A stretch of 23,485 nucleotides of DNA. Source: Candidatus Nomurabacteria bacterium (GTDB taxonomy: Bacteria > Patescibacteriota > Minisyncoccia > Phycocordibacterales > UBA9973). Shown here in pieces: positions 1 through 8,325 of the stretch. The DNA lies in assembly GCA_009695015.1 (NCBI GenBank), contig SIBT01000008.1, forward strand, positions 1-23,485, given 5' to 3'. The notes beneath the pieces were generated by a model, which had not been told where the DNA came from, did no database searches, and saw only the letters and a program-made list of their open reading frames with translations. Numbering within the stretch: the first letter of the stretch is position 1; every line of letters begins with the position of its first letter. The position numbers and the translations under genes were made by a program.

Positions 1-984
1 CACTCTACACTTTGTCTTAAGGGCCACAAGATCTGTCTTAGTTAAAACTCCACTATTACCTTGGTTAAATTTATACATAATAGCTTTCGGGTCATCTACA
101 TGAGGAAGATCAAGTGCGTGTCCAAGCTCGTGTGCCAACACTCGCACCAACTTTGCTCGACTACTAAATTCATAAATATCTATTTGTTTACTTAATCCGT
201 CGAAAGAATAAACTCCTTCGGTAAAAGACTCTCCGCGCGAAGCGCCTATCGTATTATATTTATCTACTGTTAGATTGAGAGTACTAGCCAGGCGATTGAG
301 CACGACAACCATCGCGTTTATTTCGTCTACCATTTTATTTACTTGCGTCTTTAAATTTTTTAATTGAGATACCTGCACATCTAGGGCGAGCTTCTTTGCC
401 TGCATTTGATCATATTCACCTTTTGGCGCCCCGCCTTGCGCATTCCAATATTGCACCTTTTCTTCATAAATTTTGTGCTCCGCATTAAAACTCTGCACAC
501 TTGCATTATAATTACTTTGAACTACTGTAAATTCTGTTTTTAATTCCGCAAATTTTATTTTAAGCGTATCATACGAGACACGATCATTTTTCACTGTGAT
601 ACCTAGACTCGCGAGCTTACTGGTTGCCTCTTGTCTATAATCATAAACAAGATTAATTTTCAACATATCATTTTTCTTGTTGTTATCTTTGTCATTTTCA
701 ACATAAGTAAATAATTCTTTATTAAAAGACTTCTCCCAGATCATTTCAGCATCTTTAGCCGCACTTAAAAAATAACTTTTTGAAATACTAAATTGTGTAT
801 CAAAAGCGCCAAGTGTATAGACAATCGGATTTTTACAAGGAACACTCTTCAAGCCAAGCTTTTCACTAATTCCATCAATAAATGGTATGAGACGAATATG
901 AATAATATCTTTGTATTGATACAAAAACCCACCAAGAATTGCTAAAAAAATAACAGAAATGAGAATTTTAAAAATCTTCTTCAT
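1..984 (-). CDS. Matrixin-type zinc metalloprotease, membrane-anchored (3' end cut by window edge)
   Basis: Open from ATG at 984 to base 1 with no stop, so the C-terminus lies outside the window; 328 codons are visible. Residues 5-23 form a hydrophobic signal anchor. The zinc site is HELGHALDLPH at 285-295 (H285, E286, H289, H295), followed by AIMY (301-304), which fits a metzincin Met-turn; together they indicate a matrixin-like (M10) protease facing outward. The third-histidine spacing matches HExxHxxGxxH, but the usual Gly is Asp292. Residues about 135-240 are heptad-like, Lys/Glu/Gln-rich and probably a coiled coil, placed between the first strands of the catalytic domain and the zinc helix. 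Likely role (inference): cleavage of extracellular or own-surface proteins. Divergent from secG. Family call strong; substrate unknown. Confidence 0.82.
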   Translation of the reverse strand, partial: MKKIFKILISVIFLAILGGFLYQYKDIIHIRLIPFIDGISEKLGLKSVPCKNPIVYTLGAFDTQFSISKSYFLSAAKDAEMIWEKSFNKELFTYVENDKDNNKKNDMLKINLVYDYRQEATSKLASLGITVKNDRVSYDTLKIKFAELKTEFTVVQSNYNASVQSFNAEHKIYEEKVQYWNAQGGAPKGEYDQMQAKKLALDVQVSQLKNLKTQVNKMVDEINAMVVVLNRLASTLNLTVDKYNTIGASRGESFTEGVYSFDGLSKQIDIYEFSSRAKLVRVLAHELGHALDLPHVDDPKAIMYKFNQGNSGVLTKTDLVALKTKCRV

Positions 985-997
985 GGTAATTACACAA

Positions 998-1027
998 ATA
1001 ATACCAAATATTAGAGATAAAATACAA
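998..1027 (-). promoter_or_regulatory. Promoter of the metalloprotease gene
   Basis: On the minus strand, TTGTAT (1022-1027) and TATTAT (998-1003) are separated by 18 nt, and the -10 ends 13 nt before the ATG at 984. It lies back to back with the secG promoter in a 90-bp divergent intergenic region. Confidence 0.45.
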
Positions 1028-1039
1028 CAATATCGCTAT

Positions 1040-1068
1040 TTGCATTCCTGTCTTTAATATGCGATAAT
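1040..1068 (+). promoter_or_regulatory. secG promoter, predicted leaderless
   Basis: TTGCAT (1040-1045), a 17-nt spacer and GATAAT (1063-1068). Only 6 nt separate the -10 box from the secG ATG at 1075, so transcription would start at or next to the start codon. No Shine-Dalgarno is visible. Confidence 0.55.
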
Positions 1069-1074
1069 TACGAT

Positions 1075-1317
1075 ATGAATTTAGTGATACAGATTCTGCC
1101 ATATGTGCAGATAATTGTTTCGGTGGTATTAGTTTTAGCAATTTTACTTCAACAATCTAGCGCCGGAGTGGGGGGTGCTTTGGGTGGAAGTGAAAGCGGA
1201 AGTTTTCACCACACTCGCCGAGGTTTTGAGAAATTTCTTTTTTATTTATCTATTGTTTGCGGAATTCTCTTTGCTTTATTGGCATTGCTCAGTATAATAA
1301 TAAAAGCTCAAAGTTAG
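1075..1317 (+). CDS. secG: Preprotein translocase subunit SecG
   Basis: Small membrane subunit of the SecYEG channel that assists protein export. The 80 residues have the normal SecG plan: TM1 about 5-26, a cytoplasmic loop with the glycine-rich GVGGALGG stretch (31-38) followed by SESGSF, then TM2 about 53-76. The LLQ...GGxLGG arrangement after TM1 is the family hallmark. The ATG at 1075 sits 6 nt after a -10 box, implying a leaderless message. The solute-binding protein gene follows after 31 bp and may be co-transcribed. Confidence 0.93.
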   Translation: MNLVIQILPYVQIIVSVVLVLAILLQQSSAGVGGALGGSESGSFHHTRRGFEKFLFYLSIVCGILFALLALLSIIIKAQS

Positions 1318-1348
1318 TTTTTTTTAGTCTCGTCTTAGAAAATGTTGT

Positions 1349-3082
1349 ATGCGTAATTTTAAATTACCTTCAAAAAAAGAAATGAATTTTATCTTTTATT
1401 CTTTCTCTAAAAAAGAACGGGTTCTTTTTGTTGGACTTATTGTTGTGCTAGTATTAAGTACAATATTGATACTCCAAAATATAAATAAATCTTTTATGGT
1501 AACTGTACCACGGAAAGATGGCTCTTTATCTCTCGGCATCATCGGAGTGCCACGTTTTATAAACCCAGTACTGGCAAATGGAGAAGCGGACCTAGACTTG
1601 GTTGCCCTTATTTATTCTGGCCTAATGAGAAAAAACAAAGACGGTAACCTGATTCCAGATTTAGCAGAAAAATATGAGAGCTCAGATAATGGCTTAATTT
1701 ATACATTCACTTTAAAAGATAATTTGTATTTTCATGATAAAAAACCTGTGACCGCAGACGACGTAATTTTTACCATCAATAAAATAAAGGATTCGATCAT
1801 CGCCAGTCCACACAAAGTGGATTGGCAAAGTGTGGATATTGAAAAAATAGACGCAAAAACTATTAAATTTATTTTGAAACAACCCTACGCTTCATTTCTA
1901 GAAAATACGACTATCGGTATAATGCCTCTCTATTTGTGGGACAACTCGCCCCTTGAACTCAATAGTGCAAATACAAATCCTGTCGGATCAGGACCTTATA
2001 TGATAAGTTCGGCCAACAAACAATCTTCGGGAATTATAGATTATTATAAACTAGTGCCATTTAAAAAATTTATATTAGGTGAGCCATATATTAAAAATAT
2101 AGACTTGCATTTTTATCAAAATGAAGACGATCTTTTCAAAGCCCTTATTAATAATAAGGTAAACCAAATAAGCTCCATCTCACCTCACAATGCAGAGATT
2201 TTAAAAGAAAAAAAATATCAGGTTGAATCTTTAATTCTTCCAAGAGTATTTGGGCTTTTTTTCAATCAAAATCAAAACCATCTTTTTATCGATAAAACTA
2301 TTATCAAAGCTATTGATCAAACAATAGATAAAGATAAAATTGTCAGAGAGGTACTTTTGGGATATGGAACCACAATTGATAGTCCAATACCACCAAATAT
2401 GATTGAATACCAAAAATCAGCGACCGGAAATACTATCTCACGACAAGATTTATTACAAAAAGTGCAGAAAGACTTATCGAAAGATGGTTGGAAAGCTGGC
2501 GTAGATGGATTTTTAGAAAAAACAACAACTGAGAAAAATAAAAAGACAACTACAAAATTAGAGTTCTCTATATCAACAAGTAACGTGGGAGAACTCGTAA
2601 AGACTGCAGAACTAATAAAACAAGATTTAGCAACCATCGGTATAAAGGTTGAGATAAAGACTTTTGAGAAAGGTAATCTAAATCAAAACGTGATTCGTCC
2701 ACGTCAATATGATGTTCTTTTGTTTGGAGAGATTATAAATCGTGAATCAGATCTTTTTGCTTTTTGGCACTCCTCACAGAGAAAGGATCCTGGACTCAAT
2801 GTTGCTATGTATACTAACATAACGGTAGATAAAATTTTGGAAGATGCATCTATCATAATTGATAAAAAGTCTAGAATAGAAAAATATACCCAATTTTCCA
2901 ACGAAATCAAAAAAGACATGCCAGCAGTTTTTTTGTATAGTCCTGATTTTATATATGTAGCTTCAAAAAATCTTCAAGAGTTTAAAATGGAAAGTATTAT
3001 TTCGCCTTCAGATCGTTTTCTAAATTCATATTTATGGTACACAAAAACTGAGAATGTCTGGAAAATATTCTCCAATTATTAA
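1349..3082 (+). CDS. Family 5 extracellular solute-binding protein (OppA/DppA-like), membrane-anchored
   Basis: Resembles the substrate-binding component of peptide/nickel ABC importers (SBP_bac_5). After a cytoplasmic N-terminus, residues about 26-46 form one hydrophobic anchor; no lipobox cysteine follows, so it is probably held by a TM helix rather than a lipid. Typical SBP_5 elements are present: an early ALIYSGLMRK segment, then DLAEKYESS, then TADDVIFTI near residue 145, and a late segment with alternating strands and helices. At 577 residues it is slightly longer than classical OppA because of the anchor. No permease or ATPase genes are adjacent, so it may use a transporter encoded elsewhere or act as a stand-alone binding protein. 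Family call is strong; ligand unknown. Confidence 0.85.
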   Translation: MRNFKLPSKKEMNFIFYSFSKKERVLFVGLIVVLVLSTILILQNINKSFMVTVPRKDGSLSLGIIGVPRFINPVLANGEADLDLVALIYSGLMRKNKDGNLIPDLAEKYESSDNGLIYTFTLKDNLYFHDKKPVTADDVIFTINKIKDSIIASPHKVDWQSVDIEKIDAKTIKFILKQPYASFLENTTIGIMPLYLWDNSPLELNSANTNPVGSGPYMISSANKQSSGIIDYYKLVPFKKFILGEPYIKNIDLHFYQNEDDLFKALINNKVNQISSISPHNAEILKEKKYQVESLILPRVFGLFFNQNQNHLFIDKTIIKAIDQTIDKDKIVREVLLGYGTTIDSPIPPNMIEYQKSATGNTISRQDLLQKVQKDLSKDGWKAGVDGFLEKTTTEKNKKTTTKLEFSISTSNVGELVKTAELIKQDLATIGIKVEIKTFEKGNLNQNVIRPRQYDVLLFGEIINRESDLFAFWHSSQRKDPGLNVAMYTNITVDKILEDASIIIDKKSRIEKYTQFSNEIKKDMPAVFLYSPDFIYVASKNLQEFKMESIISPSDRFLNSYLWYTKTENVWKIFSNY

Positions 3083-3090
3083 TTATTAAT

Positions 3091-3129
3091 CCCGACATAA
3101 AGTCGGAATCCTGAAATAAAAACATCGGG
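3091..3129 (+). other. Small alternative hairpins between the binding-protein gene and the RNase J gene
   Basis: CCGAC (3092-3096) can pair with GTCGG (3102-3106) over a 5-nt loop, or CCCGA (3091-3095) can pair with TCGGG (3125-3129). No U-tract follows, so it is not a convincing terminator. It could be an attenuator or a processing site in the RNase J leader; support is only the pairing. Confidence 0.2.
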
Positions 3130-3151
3130 AGTAAAGTAACAAAAAACAAAA

Positions 3152-5089
3152 ATGATAAAAAGGCAGAGACTATCTTTCAGCGCAGTAAGCGTCGATAATA
3201 AAAAAACACCTTCGTACAATGCTACACAAAATGTAGTAAGCGAGAAACACGCAACGACACACAAAGTGTCAGAAAAAAATGATCGAAAAAGATTAATAAA
3301 GAGTTCGACTTATCAATATAGTAAAAAAAGATACGGACAAAATCAAAGACCTTCTTCTTTTGGGGAGAAAAATCAACCAAGTTCAAATATAAAAATTCCT
3401 CCACCAGAAACAGGAATTATTCGCATCATACCACTCGGAGGAGTAGAAGAAATTGGCAAGAATATGACGGCTATTGAAATTGGAGAAGACATTGTTGTCA
3501 TTGACGCTGGTATGCATTTTGCTAATGAAGCTACTCCCGGAGTTGATTATGTTATCCCCAATACAACCTATCTAGAAGAACGTAAAGACAAAATACGGGC
3601 GCTCATCATAACACACGGGCATTTAGATCATATTGGAGGTGTACCTCTGGTTCTTTCGCGCATAGGAAATCCTCCTGTGTATTCCAGAAACCTTTCTATC
3701 TTGATGATGAGAAAACGTCAAGCAGAATTTCCACATTTACCAAAAGTGAAAGAGCATATAGTTGAAAAAGATGAAACGATAACTTGTGGAAAAATAAAAA
3801 TAAGATTTTTTGGAGTTACTCATACTATTCCTGACTCAATGGGAATAATCATCGAAACAGAGAATGGGTGGATCGTAACTCCCGGAGACTATAAACTCGA
3901 TCAAATAGACGGAATCGTTTCCGATGAAGAAGAAAAAGAATATTCTATTTTTGATAAAGCGAAAGTACTTCTTTTGCTGACTGATTCTACAAATATTGAA
4001 AACGAGGGCTTTTCCTTACCCGAAATAAGAGTACACGAAGGACTTACAAATTTAATAAGAAAAGTAAGTGGCCGAATAATTATTGCTGCTTTCGCTTCAC
4101 ACATTACTCGGCTCGCTTATGTGGTAAAATTTGCTGAAACCTTAGGTAAAAAAATAGCAATCGATGGACGTTCTATGAAAACAAACATTGATGTAGCAAT
4201 CGAAGCAAAATTATTTGAACCCAAAAAAGGAACAATTATCTCGATTGAAGAAGCTAAAAATTATCCACCCAATAAAGTTGTAGTTCTTATGACCGGAGCT
4301 CAAGGAGAAGAATATGCATCATTAAACCGTGTAGCCAACAAGACTCATACAAAATTTTCCTTACAAAAAGGAGACACGATCATTCTCTCTGCCTCTATTG
4401 TCCCAGGAAATGAAAGAGCAGTGGAAAAAATGAAAGACGGACTGACTAGACAAGGAGCGCGTATCATAAGTTACCGCACAGCTGGTGAAGATTTCGTCCA
4501 CGCGACAGGACACGGCAACCAAGAAGATGTAAAATGGCTTCATCGAAAGACCCATCCAAAATTCTTTATCCCTATACACGGCAATCATTATCGTCTAGTC
4601 CTGCACAAAGAATTAGCTATGGATCTTGGCATGAGTGAAGAAAATATAGTTGTTCCAGATAACGGCTCAATTATCGAAATATCGGCTGATGGGCAAAAAA
4701 TAATAACACGAAAAGAAAAAGCGCCAAGTGGGATCATGATGGTAGACGGTATTTCTATTAGTGATACGCAGGATGTTGTTATTCGCGACCGTGTTATGCT
4801 CGCGCAGGATGGAATGTTCGTCATTATTGCACTTCTTGATCAAAAAACTGGAAAATTAAAAAAATCCCCAGACCTCATCTCTCGCGGATTTGTTTATCTA
4901 AAAGAAAATCAAGAACTTTTACGTCAAGTACGAATCATCATTAAAAAATCAGTAGAAGATAGCGCAGAAAAAAGAAATCCAATAGATTTTGACTATATTA
5001 AAGCTTCTTTAGGAGAAATAGTTTCGAAATTCTTATATCAGAAAACCGAAAAAAGACCCTTGGTTATACCTGTAATATTGGGTGTGTAA
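3152..5089 (+). CDS. rnj: Ribonuclease J
   Basis: Metallo-beta-lactamase/beta-CASP nuclease with 5'-3' exonuclease and endonuclease activity in RNA maturation and decay. The core starts near residue 87 (IRIIPLGGVEEIGKN), with the metal motif HGHLDH at 155-160, followed by the conserved GVTHTIPDS and TPGDYKLD segments, the beta-CASP domain, and a late histidine motif (IHGNHYR). At 645 residues it is about 90 longer than Bacillus RNase J1 because of a basic, Lys/Ser/Gln-rich, probably disordered N-terminal tail that may bind RNA. The ATG at 3152 is used because the frame is continuous from it and the tail has coding character; an internal start would shorten only the tail. The stop lies 13 bp before the downstream ATG, suggesting an operon with the transporter. 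Confidence 0.93.
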   Translation: MIKRQRLSFSAVSVDNKKTPSYNATQNVVSEKHATTHKVSEKNDRKRLIKSSTYQYSKKRYGQNQRPSSFGEKNQPSSNIKIPPPETGIIRIIPLGGVEEIGKNMTAIEIGEDIVVIDAGMHFANEATPGVDYVIPNTTYLEERKDKIRALIITHGHLDHIGGVPLVLSRIGNPPVYSRNLSILMMRKRQAEFPHLPKVKEHIVEKDETITCGKIKIRFFGVTHTIPDSMGIIIETENGWIVTPGDYKLDQIDGIVSDEEEKEYSIFDKAKVLLLLTDSTNIENEGFSLPEIRVHEGLTNLIRKVSGRIIIAAFASHITRLAYVVKFAETLGKKIAIDGRSMKTNIDVAIEAKLFEPKKGTIISIEEAKNYPPNKVVVLMTGAQGEEYASLNRVANKTHTKFSLQKGDTIILSASIVPGNERAVEKMKDGLTRQGARIISYRTAGEDFVHATGHGNQEDVKWLHRKTHPKFFIPIHGNHYRLVLHKELAMDLGMSEENIVVPDNGSIIEISADGQKIITRKEKAPSGIMMVDGISISDTQDVVIRDRVMLAQDGMFVIIALLDQKTGKLKKSPDLISRGFVYLKENQELLRQVRIIIKKSVEDSAEKRNPIDFDYIKASLGEIVSKFLYQKTEKRPLVIPVILGV

Positions 5090-5102
5090 AATTAGAAAAC
5101 AA

Positions 5103-6251
5103 ATGAGACATAATAGAAAAATAATATATATAGCGGGCTTTCTGCTCTCCATGCCCATCGCACTTACCTCTTATATAAATTCCAGCATCTTGGAGATATA
5201 TGTGAATAAATATTATTTAGGAATTATTTATGTGATAGCTTCTATTATAACCATAATAGGAATGCTGAAAATGTCAAAAATTCTAACCTATTTAGGTAAT
5301 CGCCTCACCACTCTTTTATTCAGTCTATTATTTCTTTTATCGCTCATCTTACTTGCTCTCGGCGGAAAAGATTTTATTGTGATTCCTGCTTTTATTCTTT
5401 ATTTTATATCAAGCAACTTTATTTTTGCTTCACTAGATATTTTCATTGAAGATTTTTCCAAAAACTCGTCTATCGGCGCAGTACGAGGAGCTTATCTTAC
5501 TATAATCAGTTTCGCTTGGGTTATTTCTCAAATGATTTCTGGATCAATTATAAATAAAAGCTCGTTTCAAGGCATATATCTTTTATCCGCTCTCTTCGCT
5601 GCTCTAGTATGTGTCGTTTTTACCTTATTTTTGCATGATTTCAAAGATCCAAAATATACAAAAACGCCTGTTTTAAAAACGATCACCTTTTTTTTACAAA
5701 AGAAAAATATTTTAAAAATTTATTTAATTAACTTAATCCTAAAATTTTTCTACGCTTGGATGATTATTTATACACCAATATATATGCATCAATATATTGG
5801 TTTTAGTTGGAGTTCCATTGGAATAATCTTTAGTATAATGCTCCTGCCATTCATTATTTTAGATTTCCCTCTCGGAAAATTATCCGACAAAATCGGTGAG
5901 AAAAAAATGCTTATTATTGGATTTTTAATAATTAGTATTTCTACTTTGATGATTCCGTTCTTTACCGCAAAAGAACTCTTTCTTTGGATGTTTATACTTT
6001 TTACCACTCGTATTGGCGCCGCTATTATTGAGATCATGAGTGAAAGTTATTTTTTTAAATCTATAAAAAAAGAAGATGCTGACGTGCTCAGTTTTTTCCG
6101 CAACACCAATCCATTGTCTTACATCATAGCGCCACTCTTAGCAATTCCCATTCTTCTACTAGTCCCCTCTTTTAAATATCTCTTTTTTGTTTTGGGCGCC
6201 ATTATGCTAAGCGGTTTTCTCTTAAGTATACGACTGCGAGATGTGAAGTAG
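5103..6251 (+). CDS. Major facilitator superfamily transporter
   Basis: Twelve predicted hydrophobic helices over about 382 residues, with a basic, amphipathic central loop (around residues 185-205) splitting two six-helix halves, as in MFS secondary transporters. The loop after helix 8 contains DFPLGKLSDKIGEKK, an MFS motif A-like G-x-L-x-D-x-x-G-x-K/R-K. Substrate cannot be read from the sequence. The ATG at 5103 is chosen; an in-frame GTG at 5082 would add seven residues and overlap the RNase J gene by 8 bp. The last 30 bp overlap the convergent nucleotidyltransferase gene tail to tail. Confidence 0.8.
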   Translation: MRHNRKIIYIAGFLLSMPIALTSYINSSILEIYVNKYYLGIIYVIASIITIIGMLKMSKILTYLGNRLTTLLFSLLFLLSLILLALGGKDFIVIPAFILYFISSNFIFASLDIFIEDFSKNSSIGAVRGAYLTIISFAWVISQMISGSIINKSSFQGIYLLSALFAALVCVVFTLFLHDFKDPKYTKTPVLKTITFFLQKKNILKIYLINLILKFFYAWMIIYTPIYMHQYIGFSWSSIGIIFSIMLLPFIILDFPLGKLSDKIGEKKMLIIGFLIISISTLMIPFFTAKELFLWMFILFTTRIGAAIIEIMSESYFFKSIKKEDADVLSFFRNTNPLSYIIAPLLAIPILLLVPSFKYLFFVLGAIMLSGFLLSIRLRDVK

Positions 6252-6659
6252 ATGATTTTTATATATTTTTTCTTTATATGGTTTTAAACGGACAATTTTT
6301 ACTGAAATACCCTTATTTTTCAAATCTTTTTTTAGATTTTTAACGTAAACTTTTTGGTCATATCCTAGGGCGACAATATCAGGACTTTCTTTTATGATAT
6401 GTGGTATATGATTCTTAACGCCGGACAAAACCACTTTATCAACAAGCAGACAATTTTTAACTAAAATCATTCTTTTTTTCTCACTTAAAATCGGCAACTT
6501 GCCTTTTATCTTCAAAACATTTCTGTCTCTGGCAACGGAAACGATCAGGAACGTTTTTCGAGTTAATTTTCGAGCCTGTTTAAATAAATTAAGGTGTCCT
6601 TTGTGTAATCCATCGAAAGTTCCGAAGATCATAACTTTTACCTTTTGGTAAGTAGGCAT
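6222..6659 (-). CDS. Cytidylyltransferase-fold nucleotidyltransferase (RibL/TagD-like)
   Basis: Nucleotidyl transfer via the HxGH superfamily. Residues 10-22 read MIFGTFDGLHKGH, with H19 and H22 as the nucleotide-binding pair; ALGYDQ near 97-102 resembles archaeal-type FAD synthetases (RibL) and glycerol-3-phosphate cytidylyltransferases (TagD). The reaction is therefore nucleotidyl transfer from CTP or ATP to a small phosphate ester, exact substrate unknown. The usual C-terminal ISSTxxR-like signature is absent in this frame; the tail reads KNHLLHISQSYT. Dropping one A from the A-run near 6259-6263 would give YKSSTSHL, closer to that motif, so a frameshift or error is possible. Lies 24 bp after the cyclophilin gene, likely the same transcript. 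Confidence 0.75.
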   Translation of the reverse strand: MPTYQKVKVMIFGTFDGLHKGHLNLFKQARKLTRKTFLIVSVARDRNVLKIKGKLPILSEKKRMILVKNCLLVDKVVLSGVKNHIPHIIKESPDIVALGYDQKVYVKNLKKDLKNKGISVKIVRLKPYKEKIYKNHLLHISQSYT

Positions 6660-6683
6660 TTAGATTTTTCGCCTTTTAGTTTT

Positions 6684-7358
6684 TTACTTCAAAGAAATAC
6701 TTTCAATGACCATAGCCGTTGTTGGTCTATCAGCAGGCGCACCAGATGTCGGAGTATTTTCGATTTTTGTAACTATATCCATACCGCTTGTCACTCGCCC
6801 AAATACTGTATGTTTGGTATCTAGAAAATTATTGCTAGCGGTATTAATAAAAAACTGGCTTCCATTAGTGTCCGGACCTGAGTTCGCCATAGATATGGTG
6901 CCCTTATCATTTTTATTATTTTTATTTGTGCCACTAAGTTCATCCGCAAACTTATAACCCGGATCACCTGTACCCCAAAAGTCCATTTTTCCATCATCTT
7001 TGGTTAAAGGATCCCCTCCTTGAATCATAAAACCTTTTATTACTCTATGAAATTTGGTTCCATTATAAAAACCTTCCTTTGCAAGCTTTATAAAATTGGC
7101 CACTGTATTCGGGGTTTGTGACTCAAAAAGTTCAATTGCGATATCTCCTTTATTTGTGTGTAAAATGGCGCTCATAATTTTTTCTGGATCAATTAAATTA
7201 GTAATGGATTTTGTATCATTGATATCAATTTCTTCTTCTATGGTAATCTTTGGTGTATCTCCTGTTGTTGTGTTACTTTCTTTGGAATTTCTTGTAAAAA
7301 ATAAAACACCCACAATTAATATAATAATACCAACTACAACAATAATATTTTTTTGCAT
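6684..7358 (-). CDS. Cyclophilin-type peptidyl-prolyl cis-trans isomerase, membrane-anchored
   Basis: Assists folding of exported proteins by isomerising X-Pro bonds outside the membrane. Residues 4-21 are a signal anchor, followed by an acidic, Thr-rich linker to about residue 60. The cyclophilin domain (about 63-223) keeps the active-site set: FHR (H104, R105), FMIQGGD (F110, M111, Q113), NGSQFF (Q168, F169/F170) and LDTKH (L179, H183). The position of human CypA Trp121 is Phe178, as in many bacterial cyclophilins with weak cyclosporin binding. The start at 7358 lies 6 nt after a TATAAT box. It is downstream of the DUF3105 gene in a cluster of exported proteins. Confidence 0.92.
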   Translation of the reverse strand: MQKNIIVVVGIIILIVGVLFFTRNSKESNTTTGDTPKITIEEEIDINDTKSITNLIDPEKIMSAILHTNKGDIAIELFESQTPNTVANFIKLAKEGFYNGTKFHRVIKGFMIQGGDPLTKDDGKMDFWGTGDPGYKFADELSGTNKNNKNDKGTISMANSGPDTNGSQFFINTASNNFLDTKHTVFGRVTSGMDIVTKIENTPTSGAPADRPTTAMVIESISLK

Positions 7359-7364
7359 AATTAC

Positions 7365-7370
7365 ATTATA
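7365..7370 (-). promoter_or_regulatory. -10 box for the cyclophilin gene, predicted leaderless
   Basis: Minus-strand TATAAT with 6 nt to the ATG at 7358. No good -35 hexamer at 17 nt; a GGAG lies just upstream of the -10 but is too far from the ATG to serve as a ribosome site. Confidence 0.45.
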
Positions 7371-7389
7371 CTCCTAATTTATTAATATA

Positions 7390-7923
7390 TTACCTAGCTA
7401 ATGGTTCAGGTGATTTATTCTTATTTCGTAAAATAAAGTCTAATATTTTTACTTCATCATAACTATCCAACTTTTCTAATCTCATCCAAGATGCTAACAC
7501 AATTTTTGAATCATTAGCATCTCTCGGCGATAAAATAACACTTCTATTGTTTGCTTTAGCAATATTTTTTAAATTCGCCTTAGTTGCCTCGTCAATATCT
7601 TTATACGAAATCCAGATACCACCATGCTCGAGATTATGTACGGCCTGCTCATCTCTGAGAGCTTTAGTATATATTCCCCAACTCGCTGGCTGTATATAAT
7701 GCGAACCCGAAGTAGGAGGATTTGAATTGTATGGCGGATGTGATTCGCCAATTTTTATATGCGTTTGTCCTTGATTCTCAAATATTTCCCCGACTGGATC
7801 TAATTTTTGAGGATTATCTCCAATTCGATATTTGGCGTTTTTTGTATCTTGACTAATAGTAAACCAGATAATTAATCCTAGTACTGATAACACAATTATT
7901 AAAATAATTGTAAAATTTTTCAT
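7390..7923 (-). CDS. DUF3105 domain protein, membrane-anchored
   Basis: Residues 4-22 form an N-terminal TM anchor; the rest is extracytoplasmic. The domain shows the DUF3105 pattern: H55 and H62 before PPYNSNPPTSGSH (63-75), then VHNLEHGG (95-102) with H96 and H100, then a C-terminal LASWMRLEKLD segment. The cluster of conserved histidines suggests metal binding, but the function of the family is not established to my knowledge. It lies 9 bp after the lipid kinase gene and two genes after a cupredoxin gene, which is compatible with a copper- or redox-related envelope role (inference). The start is supported by a TATAGT box 8 nt upstream. Confidence 0.8.
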   Translation of the reverse strand: MKNFTIILIIVLSVLGLIIWFTISQDTKNAKYRIGDNPQKLDPVGEIFENQGQTHIKIGESHPPYNSNPPTSGSHYIQPASWGIYTKALRDEQAVHNLEHGGIWISYKDIDEATKANLKNIAKANNRSVILSPRDANDSKIVLASWMRLEKLDSYDEVKILDFILRNKNKSPEPLAR

Positions 7924-7931
7924 ATATTTAC

Positions 7932-7937
7932 ACTATA
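7932..7937 (-). promoter_or_regulatory. -10 box for the DUF3105 gene
   Basis: Minus-strand TATAGT, 8 nt before the ATG at 7923, overlapping the stop of the upstream lipid kinase gene. It would add an internal, leaderless promoter to the cluster. No clear -35. Confidence 0.3.
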
Positions 7938-8322
7938 TCATATTAAAAATCTTTGGCAAAAAAATAATGAGTCCGACGATCACTGCCATAATTGCAGACA
8001 AGAGCACCGCGGCGGCGGCTACATCCTTGGTATCCCGAGCATACGGATGATATTCCGGAGAAGTAAGGTCAATATCTATCTCTATAGCTGTATTTAACGC
8101 TTCGGTCACAAAAACTCCGCCAATCGCAAAAATAAGCGCGATCCATTCGAGACTAGAAACTCCTAAGTAAAATCCAAGAACTACCACAATCAGAGCTGAC
8201 GTTATATGTATAAATAAGTGCCTAGTCGTTCGGGAAAAAACACGCAAACCACGAAAAGCATTTAAGAATTTTTCATTATATTTCACTTCACGCCAAGCCT
8301 TTTTTTCTTTTTGAGAATCCAT
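7933..8322 (-). CDS. DgkA-family diacylglycerol/undecaprenol kinase
   Basis: Small integral-membrane lipid kinase that phosphorylates diacylglycerol or undecaprenol with ATP; in Gram-positive relatives the substrate is undecaprenol, feeding cell-wall lipid carrier recycling. The 129 residues have the family order: an amphipathic N-terminal helix (FRGLRVFSRTTRH), TM1 about 38-53, TM2 about 58-72, the catalytic ExxNTAIE at 74-81 (E74, N77, E81), H92 and KD at 99-100, then TM3 about 103-122. All catalytic residues are intact. It starts 3 nt after the cupredoxin stop with no Shine-Dalgarno, implying translational coupling. Confidence 0.9.
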   Translation of the reverse strand: MDSQKEKKAWREVKYNEKFLNAFRGLRVFSRTTRHLFIHITSALIVVVLGFYLGVSSLEWIALIFAIGGVFVTEALNTAIEIDIDLTSPEYHPYARDTKDVAAAAVLLSAIMAVIVGLIIFLPKIFNMI

Positions 8323-8325
8323 TTT

